Source: Amorphophallus konjac
Lineage: Eukaryota; Streptophyta; Magnoliopsida; Alismatales; Araceae
DNA length: 64,000 nt
Direction: 5' to 3'
NCBI GenBank assembly: GCA_022559845.1
Contig: CM040126.1
Span: 126,766,886 to 126,830,885 of the forward strand
Below, piece after piece: positions 33,094 through 45,460 of the stretch. Position 1 is the first letter of the stretch. Every line of letters begins with the position of its first letter. Made by a program: the position numbers and the translations under genes. The notes beneath the pieces are model-generated. The model was given only the letters and a program-made list of their open reading frames with translations, had not been told where the DNA came from and searched no databases.

Positions 33094-35489
33094 TGATATG
33101 GCACGGGCAAGGATGCCATGGGATGACATAATGATCCTAAGACCTATACTTGCAAGCAAGCAAAGATCGAGTACAGGACTCACTTGGCGAGCTCACTCGC
33201 GTAGCGCTCACTATTACCCGTAGGCAAGTCGGTGATGGTGGAGAGGGTCCGAAGTGGGAGCTTGCCATTCCAGGGGTTTGGCTTAGCTAGAGCTGAACAC
33301 CTAAGGCCTGGGATGCCCAATTTCCATGGGCGGCCAGCACGCCGAGGGCGTGGGTTGTAGGGTCGCTCTCTCAACTTACTCCACAGTGGTCGCTCAATTT
33401 GAGGAAAATTCAGGTCCGGGCACTCGCCTCACCATCTGACGGGGAACTTAGTAGCGATACTAAACTAAGCAAAGGTAAACCAGAAAGGGTGTAACCAAGT
33501 GCTCACTTGATCAGTGTGAAGACATTGATCCCGGCTGGAGGCGAGGCAAGCAGGGAAGCGTGGGTACGCGCCCGCACGCTGCGTCGATGGCGCTTGACTT
33601 GAAAAATAAAATTATTACAGCACTACACCTTGCACAGGAGGGGGGTTCTCGGGGTAGGGGTTAATTGGATACAACCAAAACTACCTCCACGCAGGCAGGG
33701 GTGGTCTGCCGGCCAGGCGAAGGGGCGGGGATAGCCGAAGATCAACAAAGGAAACCCGACATGGTGGAGGAGAGCTCGGCAAGGACAGCAAGATAGGGTG
33801 CTGGAGTTGAGACGACCACGAGCTCGTCCGGATGCTGATGGAAGCGGGACTAGCGCTGAAACGATCGAGACTGACCAAGAAAAAGAATGTAGAAGTTCGG
33901 CGCCGCTTGGTCGTCAACGGTGGCCATTGCAGCTCGGAGTTCAGGGCTGGTCCGAACTACCCCTATCTGGTGTAGAACAGTAGGGTGCTATTTCTGAAGC
34001 TGCCCCGGGCGCTACCAGACTCCGATGGAGGCAAGAATGATGTTGACGCGACCGTGGATGAAGTAGCTTTGAATAGAAACTGACAGGGCCCCAAACAGAG
34101 GTTAGAGAAGAAAACTCTGAATAAGAGAGTGTGGGTCGGTCCAACCTAGAACAGACAGGACCAGTCTGCGCACTTCGACGAGGATGGCTAGAACCGGATG
34201 CTCGGGAGGGCGAATGGACTCCTTATTCTTGGAGCTGGTATGGGACTTGCAGGAGCTCGTCTCAGCCAAATATCTCTCTAGGAAATGAAAGGGGGTGGTC
34301 GAGGGAGCCTCTGCACTGGGCCTCTGGTTGTCTGTCTGAGACAGATTGCGCAGGTCACCGAGAATCGCTCCTCCAAACAGCTCCGCGATCGGATGATGGT
34401 AGGGCTGCCTTCCTTGCGAAGCTGATAGGACGAGAAATCCACCGGTATATAGTATGGCCCCTGAAGCTTCACGATGACGATGTGATAGCCTCTGCAATCT
34501 GCTGGTACTCTGCTGCCTACGACCCTGGATTGGGTCTGAAGATGAATGGGATATGGTTGAGGGGGTGGTGGTGGCTGAAGGCTGTGAGAAGGGGAGGGGA
34601 GTTGCTGGAGGTCTTTTGGGAGCCTAAGGGGCAGGGATGGGGGAGAAGCTGTGCTGGAGCTGATGGAGATGGCAGTGTGGTGGCTTGGTGAGCACAAGAG
34701 AGGGGGTGGAATGGGAGAGGGAAGAGGGCTGGACAAGGGACTATGGGGGTGAGTGGGTTGGGCGGCCAGGTCTAAGGAGGGGGTGGGGAGATGGGAGGGT
34801 ACATCCAGCAGGGAGGGAAATTTGAATTTTTGGCTTAGGGAGATTCTCATTCAGCCTTGGGGAGATGGAGAGATGCTTGGGGAAGGGAAGTGGGTGGTTG
34901 GTGGTTGGAGGGTGGGATGGGGAGTGGTGGAGACTACCTTGGGGTTGGGATAGAGTTAAGGGAGGTTGTAGGTAGTTGGGGAGGCTCTTGAATGAGGGGA
35001 GGGGAGTTAGGAAGTAGGTGGGAGAGGGGAGAGGGAGAGAGGGGCGCAGCCCCCTTTGATGGGAGAGAGAGAGAGGGAAAGAAAGAGAGGGCAAGAAATT
35101 TGAGAGAGTGGAGAAAACTCAAAGAGATTTATTCTATGTCAAAGTTCATTCAAAGGTTACAAATGAGAGAGTGGGGTGACCTATTTATAGGCACTCACAT
35201 TCTACATGACCAAAATAACCATGAACTAATGGACTAAAGACTAGACTGTTCTAAGGGGGGCGCCCATGGGCCTAGCCCATTAGTTGGGCCAAATTGACAC
35301 ATGACCTATGTAAATGACTCCCTAACTTAGGTACTTGACTCAAATAAAAGAAAAATTAGATAAAAGAGACTCAAATAAAATGAAAATTACATGCTATGAC
35401 TCAAAATTAAGTGACAGAAATGATGAGGGGCCGATGGCAAGCAACTGGAGTCCCGAAAAAAGATGGAGTGGCTGGGGATGTCCCCATCA
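33094..35489 (-). repeat. 5' LTR of B
   Basis: 2396 bp on the minus strand, TGATGGGGACATC to CCATATCA. Hairpin at 33509-33530 and TATA-like box at 35182-35189. The C-rich tract appears as G-rich plus strand at 34560-35060. Confidence 0.9.
35182..35189 (-). promoter_or_regulatory. TATA box, B 5' LTR
   Basis: Minus-strand TATAAATAGG about 300 bp from the LTR start. Confidence 0.6.
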
Positions 35490-36229
35490 ACTTGTGCCCC
35501 GGGAAGTTTGTAATGACAAGGTGTGACATTGCATCGAAGTGCATGACTAGTGTGATAATCTACGACATTCTACCATATTCTCTACTTGGAAATTCTTGTG
35601 TAATAAGACGTGTGTGCTTGATATGGCTATTTCCCAAGGAAATTTGATGAAACCTTTAGAAAATTCTTATTATTCTCGCACTTGCCCTTTTTAATTTGAA
35701 GTCTATCTTTTCTTTCTCTTATCTGTCAGCTATCGCCTATTATATGTTTATTGTTGTTCTTTATTGCATTTTCATACATGGTAAAATGATTAATCACTTA
35801 AACTGTGCCTGGTGATGGAGATATAAAATCCTACTGAGCTCTCGCTCACCCTATTTTTCCCCACCTTTTTCTGGTAGTTCGGATGAGGAAACGCAAACAG
35901 ATGGGAACGGTCAAGAGTGATGACGGGAGCGAGCCAGTTAGCGTCGATCGTGTCTTTCCTTATAATTGATGTAGTCATTTTAGTGGTGGATGTATTGAGT
36001 CATAGAAGGACTTATGTTCTTTTTCTTTTGCGTCAGTTGATGTAAGTTTTAGTGAAGTCCACAAGTTGTCAGTTGTAATGTGTACTTTCATCTTTATTAT
36101 CAATAAAAGTTTAGTTATTTGTAATTAATTGTTGGCCTTTCGATGTATGGTCTCTTCTGGCAATGTATGCTCTAATTGACATGAATGATACAACTGCTAC
36201 GTTCCAATTTTCCGCATCGGGGCATGACA
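35490..36229 (+). repeat. H 3' LTR, second part
   Basis: Resumes after B with acttg and aligns with the last third of LTR F (for example AATCCTACTGAGC near 35828 and 43850). Ends GGGCATGACA at 36229. The 36230 flank is the minisatellite region. Confidence 0.85.
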
Positions 36230-37114
36230 AAGGGTGTCGCAATATATCCCCGATACAGAGCATCATCGAGATCGAGGAAGTTGGGGTGCTGTGGGCACCG
36301 CTGTGTTGGAATGGCTGGGCACCGTTAAGATAGGGACGACCGGGTCGCGCGAGCACCACTGTGACTTGGGCGGCCGAGCGCTGTGGAGGCGGGGGCGGCC
36401 GAGTGCTATTGAGACTGGAGCGGTCGGGCGGCATGACTACCACCATGATTGGGGCAACCAGGTGCCGTTGAGCCTGGAACAACCGGCTGCTGTGGGCACC
36501 ATTGTGACTGGGGCAGTCTAGGCAGTGAACGTCATTGTGGCTGAAGTAGCTAGGTGCCGTTGGTACAGTTGTGACTGGTGCAGTAGGGTGCCCTAAGCAC
36601 CGCAATGATTGGGGCGACCAAGCGTCATTGAAACTAGGGGAGTTGGGTGCCCTGGACACCGTCGCTAGAACAATCAGGCCCCATGAACACCGCTGAGACT
36701 GGAGTGGTTGAGCGCCATTTGGGCAGGAGTAGTCTGATGCCGTTTGGACCTGACAATCAGATGTCAGGGGCACCATTGTGACTAGAGTACTTGAGTTGTC
36801 GGGTGTCGCGAGGCCTGATGTGACTGGAGTAGTTGGGCGATCGTTGGGGCTAGAGCAGCCCAGCGCCGTCTGGACTAAGTAGTCGGGTGCCAGGGGCACC
36901 GTTGTGACTAGAGTAGCTGAGCGATAGGGCTCCGTGGGCCCCGATGTTACTAGAGTAGCTGGGCAGTGGGGTGCCACGGACCTCGATGTGATCGGGGTAT
37001 TGCGCATCATTAGGGCAAGAGTAGCCTGACGTCGTCTGGACTCGGCGGTCGGGTGCCAGGGGCACTGTTGTGACTAGAGTAGTTGAGTGTTCGGGTGCCG
37101 TGGGCCCCGACATG
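36230..37114 (-). repeat. Inverted duplication, left arm part 1 (42/167-bp higher-order array)
   Basis: Reverse complement of the array at 49990-51590. The outer ends match too: ATCGAGATCGAGGAAGTTGG near 36268 against 51550-51575. Landmarks TGGAC at 36745, 36871 and 37037 are 126 and 166 apart, the same spacings as in the right arm. It is cut on the left by H and on the right by D. Confidence 0.8.
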
Positions 37115-39519
37115 TGATGTGACACAACCTCGGACCTAATTTAACCAGCACAACCACAAGGCTATGAAGCCTATGCAAGCGGACGTTCGTATGCCGCACA
37201 CACTTAACCCGGGGTAACTCGGGGATGCCGAGTCGAGGAAATGGGACAAGCCCCTTGCTGGTAGAGGGCCAGTAAAGTCTAAATCAAACCTCCCCTTGAG
37301 GTGCGGATATTCAACTCAATGTGTTGGCCTTGGCCGAGGGACGCGGATCACTCACTCACCCCCACGGGGGTCGCACAAGTGTGGTGCAGCCTTAAGATCG
37401 GGCGCTCTCTTCCTTACCGACGGCGCAATTGGAGAATATTAAATGAACAAGAATAATTGAGAGCAAGGGACGAGTTCTCACCTAGCCGGTTTGAGGAAAT
37501 CGACTCCGGTCGAAGACGGGGGAGAGCGGGGAGCCGAGGGAAAGCACCCGCACGCCACGTCGATGAAGCTTCAAACCTGTGAGTGTAAATAATACATGAA
37601 CTACCCCCATGCAAGGGGGGGGGATCTCGGGGAATGGAAGCCAATGAATACACTCAATATGACCTCCACGCAGGGAGGGCCTTCAGCCGGCCAAGCGGGG
37701 AGGGGAATTCGAGCTAGAAGTGAAGAGAGGGAAGTCAAAGTTGAATCTGCCCGCTGACTGTGTCTCAGAACAGACCGTCAGGTATTTGGATGCTGTGGTC
37801 ATCCCCGAATTTTGTTATAGGCGAAACCACTTGGAGATTCTTCGTAGATGGATCTGGATGATGCTTTAATTTTGTAAATTTCTTCGGGCACCGCTGCTGG
37901 TCGGGTAGGGGCTTGAACAGGGTGGCAGACCCTCGGATCTGACAGCTTCAGGTTCCCAACAGTAGGAAGCAGAGGTTGCCACGATCGCTCCCGAGCTCAA
38001 AATCAGGTGCTGCCAGATTCGTTGGAACCGTTGATGAGTCCTCTTCGAAGAAAGACCGACGGGGATGCCAGCTGATGTCTGGGTAGACTAGTAGGCTCTG
38101 AACACTGAGGAGGGGTCAGTGCAGACTGAGTGGAAGCAGAACCGATCACCCGAGGGAAAAAATTGATAACTTTCTGGTCCGGTCCCCAAGTGGGGCTCTA
38201 CTTCTTGGAGATGTTAGAAGACTCGTAGTAGAAGATGTTTGAAGTAGAACTCTCGATCCGATTCTCAACACGATCGTCGCAGTCGAGCTTCCAATCTGGC
38301 TCTGGTCTCCTGTCAGGGGGGATCTGCGCAGTTGTGGGAGAATGGCTCTCCTGGTCGATCACGAACTCGGAATGGGACGGGACCACCACCGTTGCGAAGA
38401 AGACAGACAGAAACTTCCGTCGATATATGGTATGACACCTGAAGCTCCCAGAGGACGACGAGGTGGCCTCTGCAACCTGCGGCCAATCTGCTGCCTGCAA
38501 CCAGAACTTGAGAGGGTGGAGATGGGTAATGGGGAATGGGGTAGATGGGAGGGGAAATGAGGTGGTTGTGTGTAGGGGCAACCCCCAGCTGTGAGGGGGT
38601 CTAGGAGGGGGGGTTTCAAGGTGTGGGAAGGGGAGAATGGGGGCTGGAAGGGGGTGTTTGCTATGGGTGAGAGAGGAGCTGTGAATTTGGGCTTGGAGTG
38701 AGAGGGGAAGGTGAGGGGGGCAAAAGTGGGTGGAGGGAATGTGAGTTTGAATTTTCCTTAATGGAGGGTATTCAATGGTGGTCTTGGGGATGGGAGGGGT
38801 TGTGTTGGGAAAGGGAAGGGGTGCTTGGGGTAGTGGGAAGGGTGCTTGGGGAAGTGGGTGGGGTAGTTGGGGCTTGGGAGGTGGAGCTAGGATTGGTGGA
38901 AGCTCTCTTGGGACTAGGGGGTAGAGTAATGGGATGTGTGGGGTGGCCTTTAATGGGGGTGGGTGGGAGAGTGGTGGTTGGGAAGGGAGGAGAGAGAAAA
39001 TTTTTGAAATTGGGTGTGGAGGAGAGAGAAAGGGAGTGAAAGAGAGAGATTAAGAGAGGGATGGGTGGGGAATCTCTCCCCTAGGGTCTCTCACCCAAAT
39101 AATGGAATCTCTCCACTAGATAAGAAGTTTGAACTATCAAAATAGCAAGTTTTTCAGTCATTGATTCATTAGTTCAAATGGGGGAAATGGGGTCCTATAT
39201 ATAGGCAACCCACATTTTACAAAAAGACCTTGACTCTTAACACAATGACAAATAACCAAGGGAAGGGGAAGTGCCCTTGGGCCAAGCCCAATGAATTGGG
39301 CCCAATAGCTAACTAATAAACCTAATGACACTCAAACCTAGGGAAATAAGCACAAGACCTAGGGACATGACTCAAATAAAAGGGAAATTACAATGATATG
39401 ACTCAAATAAAATAAAGAAACATACATAAGACTCAAAATAAATGACTAGACCATGATGTACGCCTCTGGGGTGACGAGAATGGTCGAGAGTGTCAGGACG
39501 GATGGTGATGACCCCATCA
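37115..39519 (-). repeat. 3' LTR of D
   Basis: On the minus strand TGATGGGGTCATC to GTGTCACATCA. The hairpin at 37484-37505 pairs AGTCGATTT-type and AAACCGGCT arms just before AGGTGAGAA. TATA-like box at 39196-39203. Plus-strand G-rich tract 38560-39060. Confidence 0.92.
39196..39203 (-). promoter_or_regulatory. TATA box, D 3' LTR
   Basis: TATATATAGG on the minus strand; the same motif lies at 47554-47561 in the other LTR. Confidence 0.6.
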
Positions 39520-41150
39520 TACTCCCGGGGTGCGGAGAACTCAACTCCGTCGAGTAAGAGGTGGTTCCGCTCACATGTCTTCCGAAAGAAGCCGATTCTT
39601 CCACCTAGCGAGGTAGAGCCTGTTCACCTTGCTCCGAGTGATGATTAGCTGTTCATCCAATATTCTCTCAAGTTGCTTACGTCGGGCTCTCTAGGCTGAT
39701 GGTGCTCACATGGGGAGGGGTGGGTGCTCTCTCAAGGGTGGAAGGGGGCTTGAAATTCTCACTTGGTGCCACCATGGGTCCCTTGTATGGCACAAGGCTT
39801 TCCACATTGAAACTGAAGTTAACTCCGCATCCCTTGAGGAGGCCTAACTTAGTAGTGGGGCTAATGCACCTCAAAACCTGGAAGGGGCTGATCCCACAAA
39901 ACCTCAATCTTGAGTTGTCTCTATGTGAGAGCCTCTCATTCCTCACCATCTCGGAATCACCTATTTTGATTTCTTGGTGACGCCATTGAGTCGGTCGACC
40001 TTTTGTAGATTTCTTGACTCTCGTTGATGCGCTTGCAAGGTTATCATGCAATTTTGTGAATGCTGTCCTTTTAGTGGTTATGGGTGGACCTGGACAACCA
40101 TAGATGGACCTATCATGCCATGATACCATATGGACCTTGATGAACCTTGGTGGGCCGGGGCAACCATATGTGGACTTATCATGCAATGTTGTCATGTAGA
40201 CTTTGGTGGGCCTAGGTTGGTCGGGGCAACCATATGTGAACCTATCATGTAAAGTGGTGATGAATGTCGGGGGACCCAGACATCCGTAGATGCTTTTTAC
40301 ATGCTTAAGGCCCATGATGAATGATGGTGGACCAATACATCCAAATATGGACCACTCATGCTTTCTACTTGACATGTGGGTGATATGAATGAATGGACCC
40401 AACATAGTGTTCATGCTAAGTGGTGTGGTAAGCCTAGACACATGCATATTTTTTCTATGAGTGACTTCCATGTGTATAGGTGTGGGACAACCTTTGAACT
40501 CCCATTGGAAAGGGTCGAATGGATATAAGAAGGTGGTCATCATGGGGTGGAGCACAACCTCATTACCTCGGGATATGTGGCCCAAGGTCATGGCTCCCAA
40601 GGTGTAACCCGGGTCTAAGATGGAGTGAATTGGGTCAAACATGATGAGTTGGTGTAGGGAAAGGTGCGTGGTGGATAAAGTGTTTGTGTCACATGAGTCT
40701 CTTGGCTCCCATTGGAATGGATCATATGGATCATAAAATGGGTTACCTAGGGGGAGGAACTCCATGTCCTCAAGATCCTCAAAAGGTGTTAAGTCATCCT
40801 TCTCCATGATAGTTGGGCCAATGTTCTTGGCAAGTGGGTCGGCCATGAGTGGAGGGCTTGGCTTTCTACCCGAGATAAGAAGCTCTAAATCGAGGAGAAG
40901 GTTGGGCTCATCGGGTGTAGGGAGGAATAGAAGGAAGTCGCTAGTGTAGCAACCAATGGTGCAAACCGAGGTGATGGACCCTATGCATAGGTGTAGGAGG
41001 CTAAGGCTCCTAGGTTGTTCGACCATAGGGGTCAACATGCTAGTCATCTCTAATTGCCATGCTATGCCCTTGAGAAGGTCCTCTAAGGTCTCCACTTGAT
41101 AGGATGCTTGGATTGTGGTGTGATAGGAGAAGAAGGGCACTATGGGAAGG
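39520..41150 (-). pseudogene. D ORF, C-terminal half
   Basis: A 487-codon open stretch (41140-39677): the conserved block (VETLEDLLKGIAWQLEMTSM, IGSITSVCTIGCYTSDF), LGNPFYDPYDPFQWEP, LYPFDPFQWEF, then five GC(I/L/P)xxP repeats including HDRSIYGCPGPP. The integrase tail follows (KIGDSEMVRNERL, ISPFQVLRCIS, VESLVPYKGPMVAPSE). After a stop, 39676-39545 still reads RRKQLERILDEQLIITRSKV and LYLARWKNR, the chromodomain-like tail. The Met at 41140 is internal; the upstream half is beyond F. Confidence 0.78.
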
Positions 41151-44100
41151 TGTAAGACCCCGAATTATTTAATTGAGCACAATATATTTATTAAGCTTTT
41201 ATTAATTAAGAATTGAATTCTTATTGAATTAATAATTGAATTTCAGATTTATTAATATTTAATTCGTTAGAAATAATATAAGTGAAAATCCGACTACCTT
41301 ATAAGAATCCATAAAAATAGTAAACAGGTTAAGGTCGATGTAGACAACAACTTTTTCTTCTGGCATTAAGCCATTACAAATCCGTGGTTAGATCTAATTG
41401 AAGATTAAGCCCAAAAGTGTACTCTTTTTAACCCTTACCTAACCTAAGTTTAAAACGCGAAATTCGGGCTTAATACTCGACCAAATTAGCTCAAATCAGA
41501 GGCAAATGAACGGCCATGATCTAAGGATTATTAGCCCTCAATCAATTCGACACAACCCTAACCCTAGGAGGCGCAGCCAGCCGAGTTTGGTTGAGTCAAC
41601 CATTTCAGCGCCGTTTTTAACACGTCTCTTGTTCTGTCGATTTCTCACAGCTCAGAACTCTCCATAAGCTGTGTGAGCTATAGAAAGAAAGCTCTTCGAG
41701 TCTAGTTTCTTCTGGTGGCTGTGGGGTTTGCTGAAGTTTCATATCTAGGAAGATCTTGCTCGATTTATGGAGGTGTGTCGGCAGGCCGTCGGCTTCCTTC
41801 TTCCTTCTTTGTTTCTTCAATTGAGGTAGGAATTCTCAACCAAAATTCGATCATGAATATATGATTTTGTTCCTCTCGACGAGATCTATCCAGTGGGACT
41901 GAAAGTCCCAATTTTTATCAGGTATCTAGAGAGCTATCGTGGGTTTTGTGAAGGGTGATCCAGTTCGTTCTTCATTCTAGGGTTTTAAGTTCTCTCTTCG
42001 ATTGAGGTAGGTTGAACAAGCCAAACTCTAATTAACTTATATGATGTAATCAGCATGTTGTTAGCTTTCATTTAACGTAGAAAGCCCCAATTTGCATTGA
42101 GCATGCTTGGAGAATTTCGATTTTTAGTGAGAGCATGTCTAGAACTTGATTTATATTGTGACCCTTTGAGTTAGAGCTTGATTGCGGGCTGATTTTGAGT
42201 TAGATAACTTGATCCACATATAGCTTATCATATATGATTGGTTTCAGCATCAAGTTAGCTTTCTTTTGACATAAGAAGCCCCAAATTTCGTTATGTATAT
42301 TCAGAGAATTTCATGATTTTGTAGAAGCATGTCAATATTAGGTTTTTATGTGTTCATCATAGAATAGGTTAAGATTTAATTGATTTCTGTTAAAATTAGT
42401 GTTTCAAATCGTTTGTTTTATGACCCGAGTATGTATATTAATAACCCTAGATCATGTGGTTAAGATCCCAACTCAATTGGACCTCAATTGGGTGAGTTCA
42501 TACGTTTTCCAGAGGTTAAAACCGTTTTTGTTCTTGCAGGGGTCGACTCCTGGGGTCGACCCGTTTTCTGGGAGCCCTGGCAGGCCCGAGGGTCGACCCC
42601 AGGTCCAGCACCCAGCAAGGGTCGACCCATGGGGTCGACCCATACAGCCAGAGTGTGGGGGTCGACCCCAGGGGTCGACCCATTCTGCAGAAATTGTGGG
42701 GGTCGACCCCAGGGGTCGACCCATCTCACTGGCAGACCCCAGGGGTCGACCCATGTACCAGAAACCCAATTTTTGTCGTTCTTCGACCCGAGGATCGATC
42801 CGGATCATTAGGGGATCGACCCATTTAACTTAGACCAATTAAAAATTATATTCTGGAAGAACCAGTGACCTATTCAGGAAACCTTATGATTTCAATTGGC
42901 ATTGGTTCCTACGTTCTATCATGGTGTAAAAACATGCCGTTTATCATTTTCATTTCAACATACATTGGTTAAATAGAAACCCACATAATTAGTGGTTAAT
43001 GGTGAAACTAAATCTCTGTTAATGCATGCTATTTCATTTCTGTACGAGCTTGTTCCTTTACCTTATCATCTTGAATCATCCTTTGGCAAATTGGTTTAAT
43101 GCAAATGATAATGGATAATCCTTGATATATTAACTTGGTAATTAGGATTAAATTGATTGTTAAGTTACTATTTTAGTCCCTATTACTCCAGTAGAATGGA
43201 TTACTTACACACTTGAACGGTATACTGTCAGCCGTTCTTTCTTGACCTCGTGGACCGAGTTTTGGTCCAGTTCTTGTAAAGCGGCACCGAGGTGACCGTA
43301 TCAACCGAGTTTTTGTCTGGAATCCAAGGACATGTTAGTCCTTAAAAACTCATACTCTTGACAGAAATTCCTCTGATTAATTGGCCATTAAAATTGACTG
43401 AATGTCTAGACGTGTGGGACTTTTGACCCATAAAAATAAATGACATCGCATCATAAGGGCCCGGTCTGGTCCTGGGGAGAGCGCCCTAAAAAATTACTGA
43501 GTCCATGGGATGCTAATGACATGGTGGGGCATTACACCGAAATACTTGCTTGCTTGTTGCGTCTATGACAAACATCTCTTGTTACTTGTTACTTGTTACT
43601 TGATCGCGAATGAATTGATATTACTTACTTGTGGCCAATTCTTTACTACTGTCTCTTGTTATATCTCCTGTTGTAAATTCTTGTACTTGTTATCTTGTTA
43701 ATTCTTGACATCACATATTTCTTGACCTTGCAAGATCTTGTTATTACGTTGTTTCATTATATCGTTGTCGTCATTTATTTCATTCTTAGTATTGCATATG
43801 AAAATGTAATTAACTTGTTAATCACGTAAATTGCCTGTTAAATCCTACTGAGCGTCAGCTCATAGTTGTGGTTTCTCCCCTTTCCAGGCTTTTCAGGTGA
43901 CGCGCTTACCGACGGGGAAGGGCAGGAGTGATGTCATGAGTGTGTCAGTTCTAGTGTGTTAGCAGTGTGTTATCTTACTTCTAGTTGTGTTTTGGAGAGC
44001 ATTTAGTTTCAGTTATGTTATTGAGTTTTAGTGGTTGTAATTCCAGTTGTATTAAGTTGAATTGAGGTTATTGTATCAGTTGTGGTTGGTTAATGATCAT

Positions 44101-44204
44101 TTAGTATTTCCATCTTGTAGCATTGTGTATTATTTTAGATAGAACTCTCTCTTGCCAACTCGTTCCCGACTGTACGTCCCGATATTCCGTGTCGGGGCGT
44201 GACA
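41151..44204 (+). mobile_element. Solo LTR F (Tekay/Del-like), inserted in D
   Basis: Starts TGTAAGACCCCG, ends GGGCGTGACA, 3054 bp. Exact TSD gaagg at 41146-41150 and 44205-44209. Removing it joins the D ORF (minus strand TEQDLP to PFFSYHTTIQ, matching MEQHLPIVPLSTYHTTIQ in A). With one LTR and no internal region it is the product of LTR-LTR recombination. It carries GAGGTAGG donor-like sites near 41824 and 42004 and the GTCGAC array. Confidence 0.94.
42539..42828 (+). repeat. GGGTCGACCC palindrome array in solo LTR F
   Basis: About ten copies of the palindrome GTCGAC within GGGTCGACCC(C/A), mostly in pairs such as GGTCGACCCCAGGGGTCGAC separated by 15-25 bases of variable sequence. Because the unit is palindromic, similar ORFs (GVDPRGRP-type repeats) appear on both strands; I regard these as artefacts. 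Confidence 0.85.
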
Positions 44205-45440
44205 GAAGGTCTTGTTCTGTGGGAGGGAAAACATGGGCCGGGATCTCTCTAATTGGGCTCTCCTTTAGCCAACTAACAAGGGGTTCTCCTAAGATGAGCT
44301 TGGCCCCAACTATAGAGGGGATGTAAGGTGAAGACCATCGTGTGATGTTTCCACTTCAACTTGGACTTGTGTTTCCTCCGAGGTGGAGAGTGGATTTGGA
44401 GTGTTCACAACTATTGGATCGGGTATGAGTTCTTCTACCAAGGAGTTGAGAGGGTCTTTTGGGGTGATGAGGGTTGGTGTGTGGTGCTCCCGGGGTGGAG
44501 GATAAAGGGAAACTTAGTTTGGGATTGGTAGGGTGGGGTTTGGGAGTGGAAGTATTGGAGGCCTAGGTTGGGGTAGGATTGGGGTTGGAAGTGGAAGGTG
44601 GGTTGGGTGATGGGATTTTGGTTGGGTGGTGGTGGCCGTCATGGTTCAAGGTGGAGGGATGGACACGGGGTCCACTTGGGTTTGAATGGTGAGAATAGGG
44701 TGAGTGGTGGTCTTTATTGGGGAAACCGGGTCGGTTAGGGGTCTCTTCCCCTTGGGATCGGCCGGTTGTAGAGGGGGAGAGGTGGGGGCCAATTGAGTTT
44801 GGATAGTGAGGTTTGCGGAAGGGGGTTTTGGTTGGAGTGTGGTGACCCTTAGGGATTTGGTGGAGAGGTGGATGCTTGGTTTATTTGGGCCTTAAGGCAG
44901 AGGACTTGGTTGCGAAGTGTAGTTATGATTGTTGAGAGGTGACTTATTGGGGTTTGTGGAGATGGAGACCAAAGGTCGGCCCCAAGTTGGCCGAGTGGGG
45001 ATGGAGGAGTGGTAGTGCTCCTCGGTTTAGGGGTGCTTGAATAAGAGGGGTGGGAATGTTTGGGGATGTAGATTTTTCTAAGTTCTTTCTTCATATCATC
45101 CCATGAGGAAATGGGTTCTTGTTTCCTAACGTCCCTTAAGCCCACTATGTTCCTCCATTTTTCCTTGGCTTGACCCCGAAGTTGCCCCATGGCAACGCGG
45201 ACTCTTGTGGGTCCATAAACCATAGTTCTCTCAAAGTGTTTTTCCATGGTGACCTCCCACTTTAGGTAGGCACTATAGCATGATCCATCGAAGAGGAAAT
45301 CCTGAAAAGAGATTATGTCAAATGGAGGGTTGATCGGTCCCTTGTGGGGGGTCGAGTGGGATGAATGTGACCAAAGAGAGGTAGCCATGTTGATGAATGC
45401 AAATGTGCCCAAGGACTAGACTTACTAGAGACAAGTCTAA
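44205..45440 (-). pseudogene. D ORF, N-terminal half (Gag-like)
   Basis: Minus strand from 45412: MGTFAFINMATSLW, then a Gag core (FLFDGSCYSAYLKWEVTMEK, VAMGQLRGQAKEKWRNIVGL, SSWDDMKKELRKIYIP) and a Pro-rich linker. TAA at about 44851 and further stops follow, but homology to C continues (DPKGKRPLTDP, HLPLPTPIPP, then the region joining F). Confidence 0.75.
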
Positions 45441-45445
45441 AACTA

Positions 45446-45457
45446 GCTCTGATACCA
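45446..45457 (-). promoter_or_regulatory. Primer-binding site of D
   Basis: Minus-strand TGGTATCAGAGC, exact iMet match, three bases from the 5' LTR end. Confidence 0.9.
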
Positions 45458-45460
45458 ATT

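Larger units (their letters stand above)
13811..35489 (-). mobile_element. Element B: non-autonomous LTR element of the A/C/D family, host of E and C
   Basis: Minus-oriented. The 5' LTR is 33094-35489. The 3' LTR is 13811-15720 plus 22513-23022, split by E. The flanks are acttg at 13806-13810 and acttg at 35490-35494, an exact 5-bp TSD within LTR H. With this TSD the LTR loses its last two bases (the family end CATCA overlaps the duplicated tg), so the start could also be put at 13809. The internal region holds a decayed copy of the A/C/D ORF interrupted by C. Confidence 0.88.
6411..36229 (+). mobile_element. Element H: decayed Tekay/Del-like chromovirus (Ty3/gypsy), nested with A, a LINE fragment and B
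   Basis: After removal of the inserts, H reads gag, protease, RT, RNase H, integrase, chromodomain, PPT and a 3' LTR of about 2.99 kb. The C-terminal chromodomain identifies a chromovirus. The layout and the LTR ends (TGTAAC at the start, GGGCATGACA at the end) resemble Tekay/Del. The 5' LTR, primer site and gag start lie left of the window, beyond A. Many in-frame stops and at least three frameshifts make it dead. It is the oldest dated layer of the left nest because A, the LINE and B lie inside it. Its right flank is the minisatellite array at 36230. Confidence 0.9.

Noticed and set aside
34131..34850. Overlapping ORFs of 186 and 190 codons within LTR B
   Set aside because: LTR sequence with no family motifs; the equivalent frames are broken in the other LTR copy.
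38698..39039. Gly/Glu-rich ORF
   Set aside because: Antisense shadow of the G-rich strand of LTR D.
42399..42833. ORFs with GVDPRGRP repeats on both strands
   Set aside because: Produced by the palindromic GTCGAC array in an LTR.
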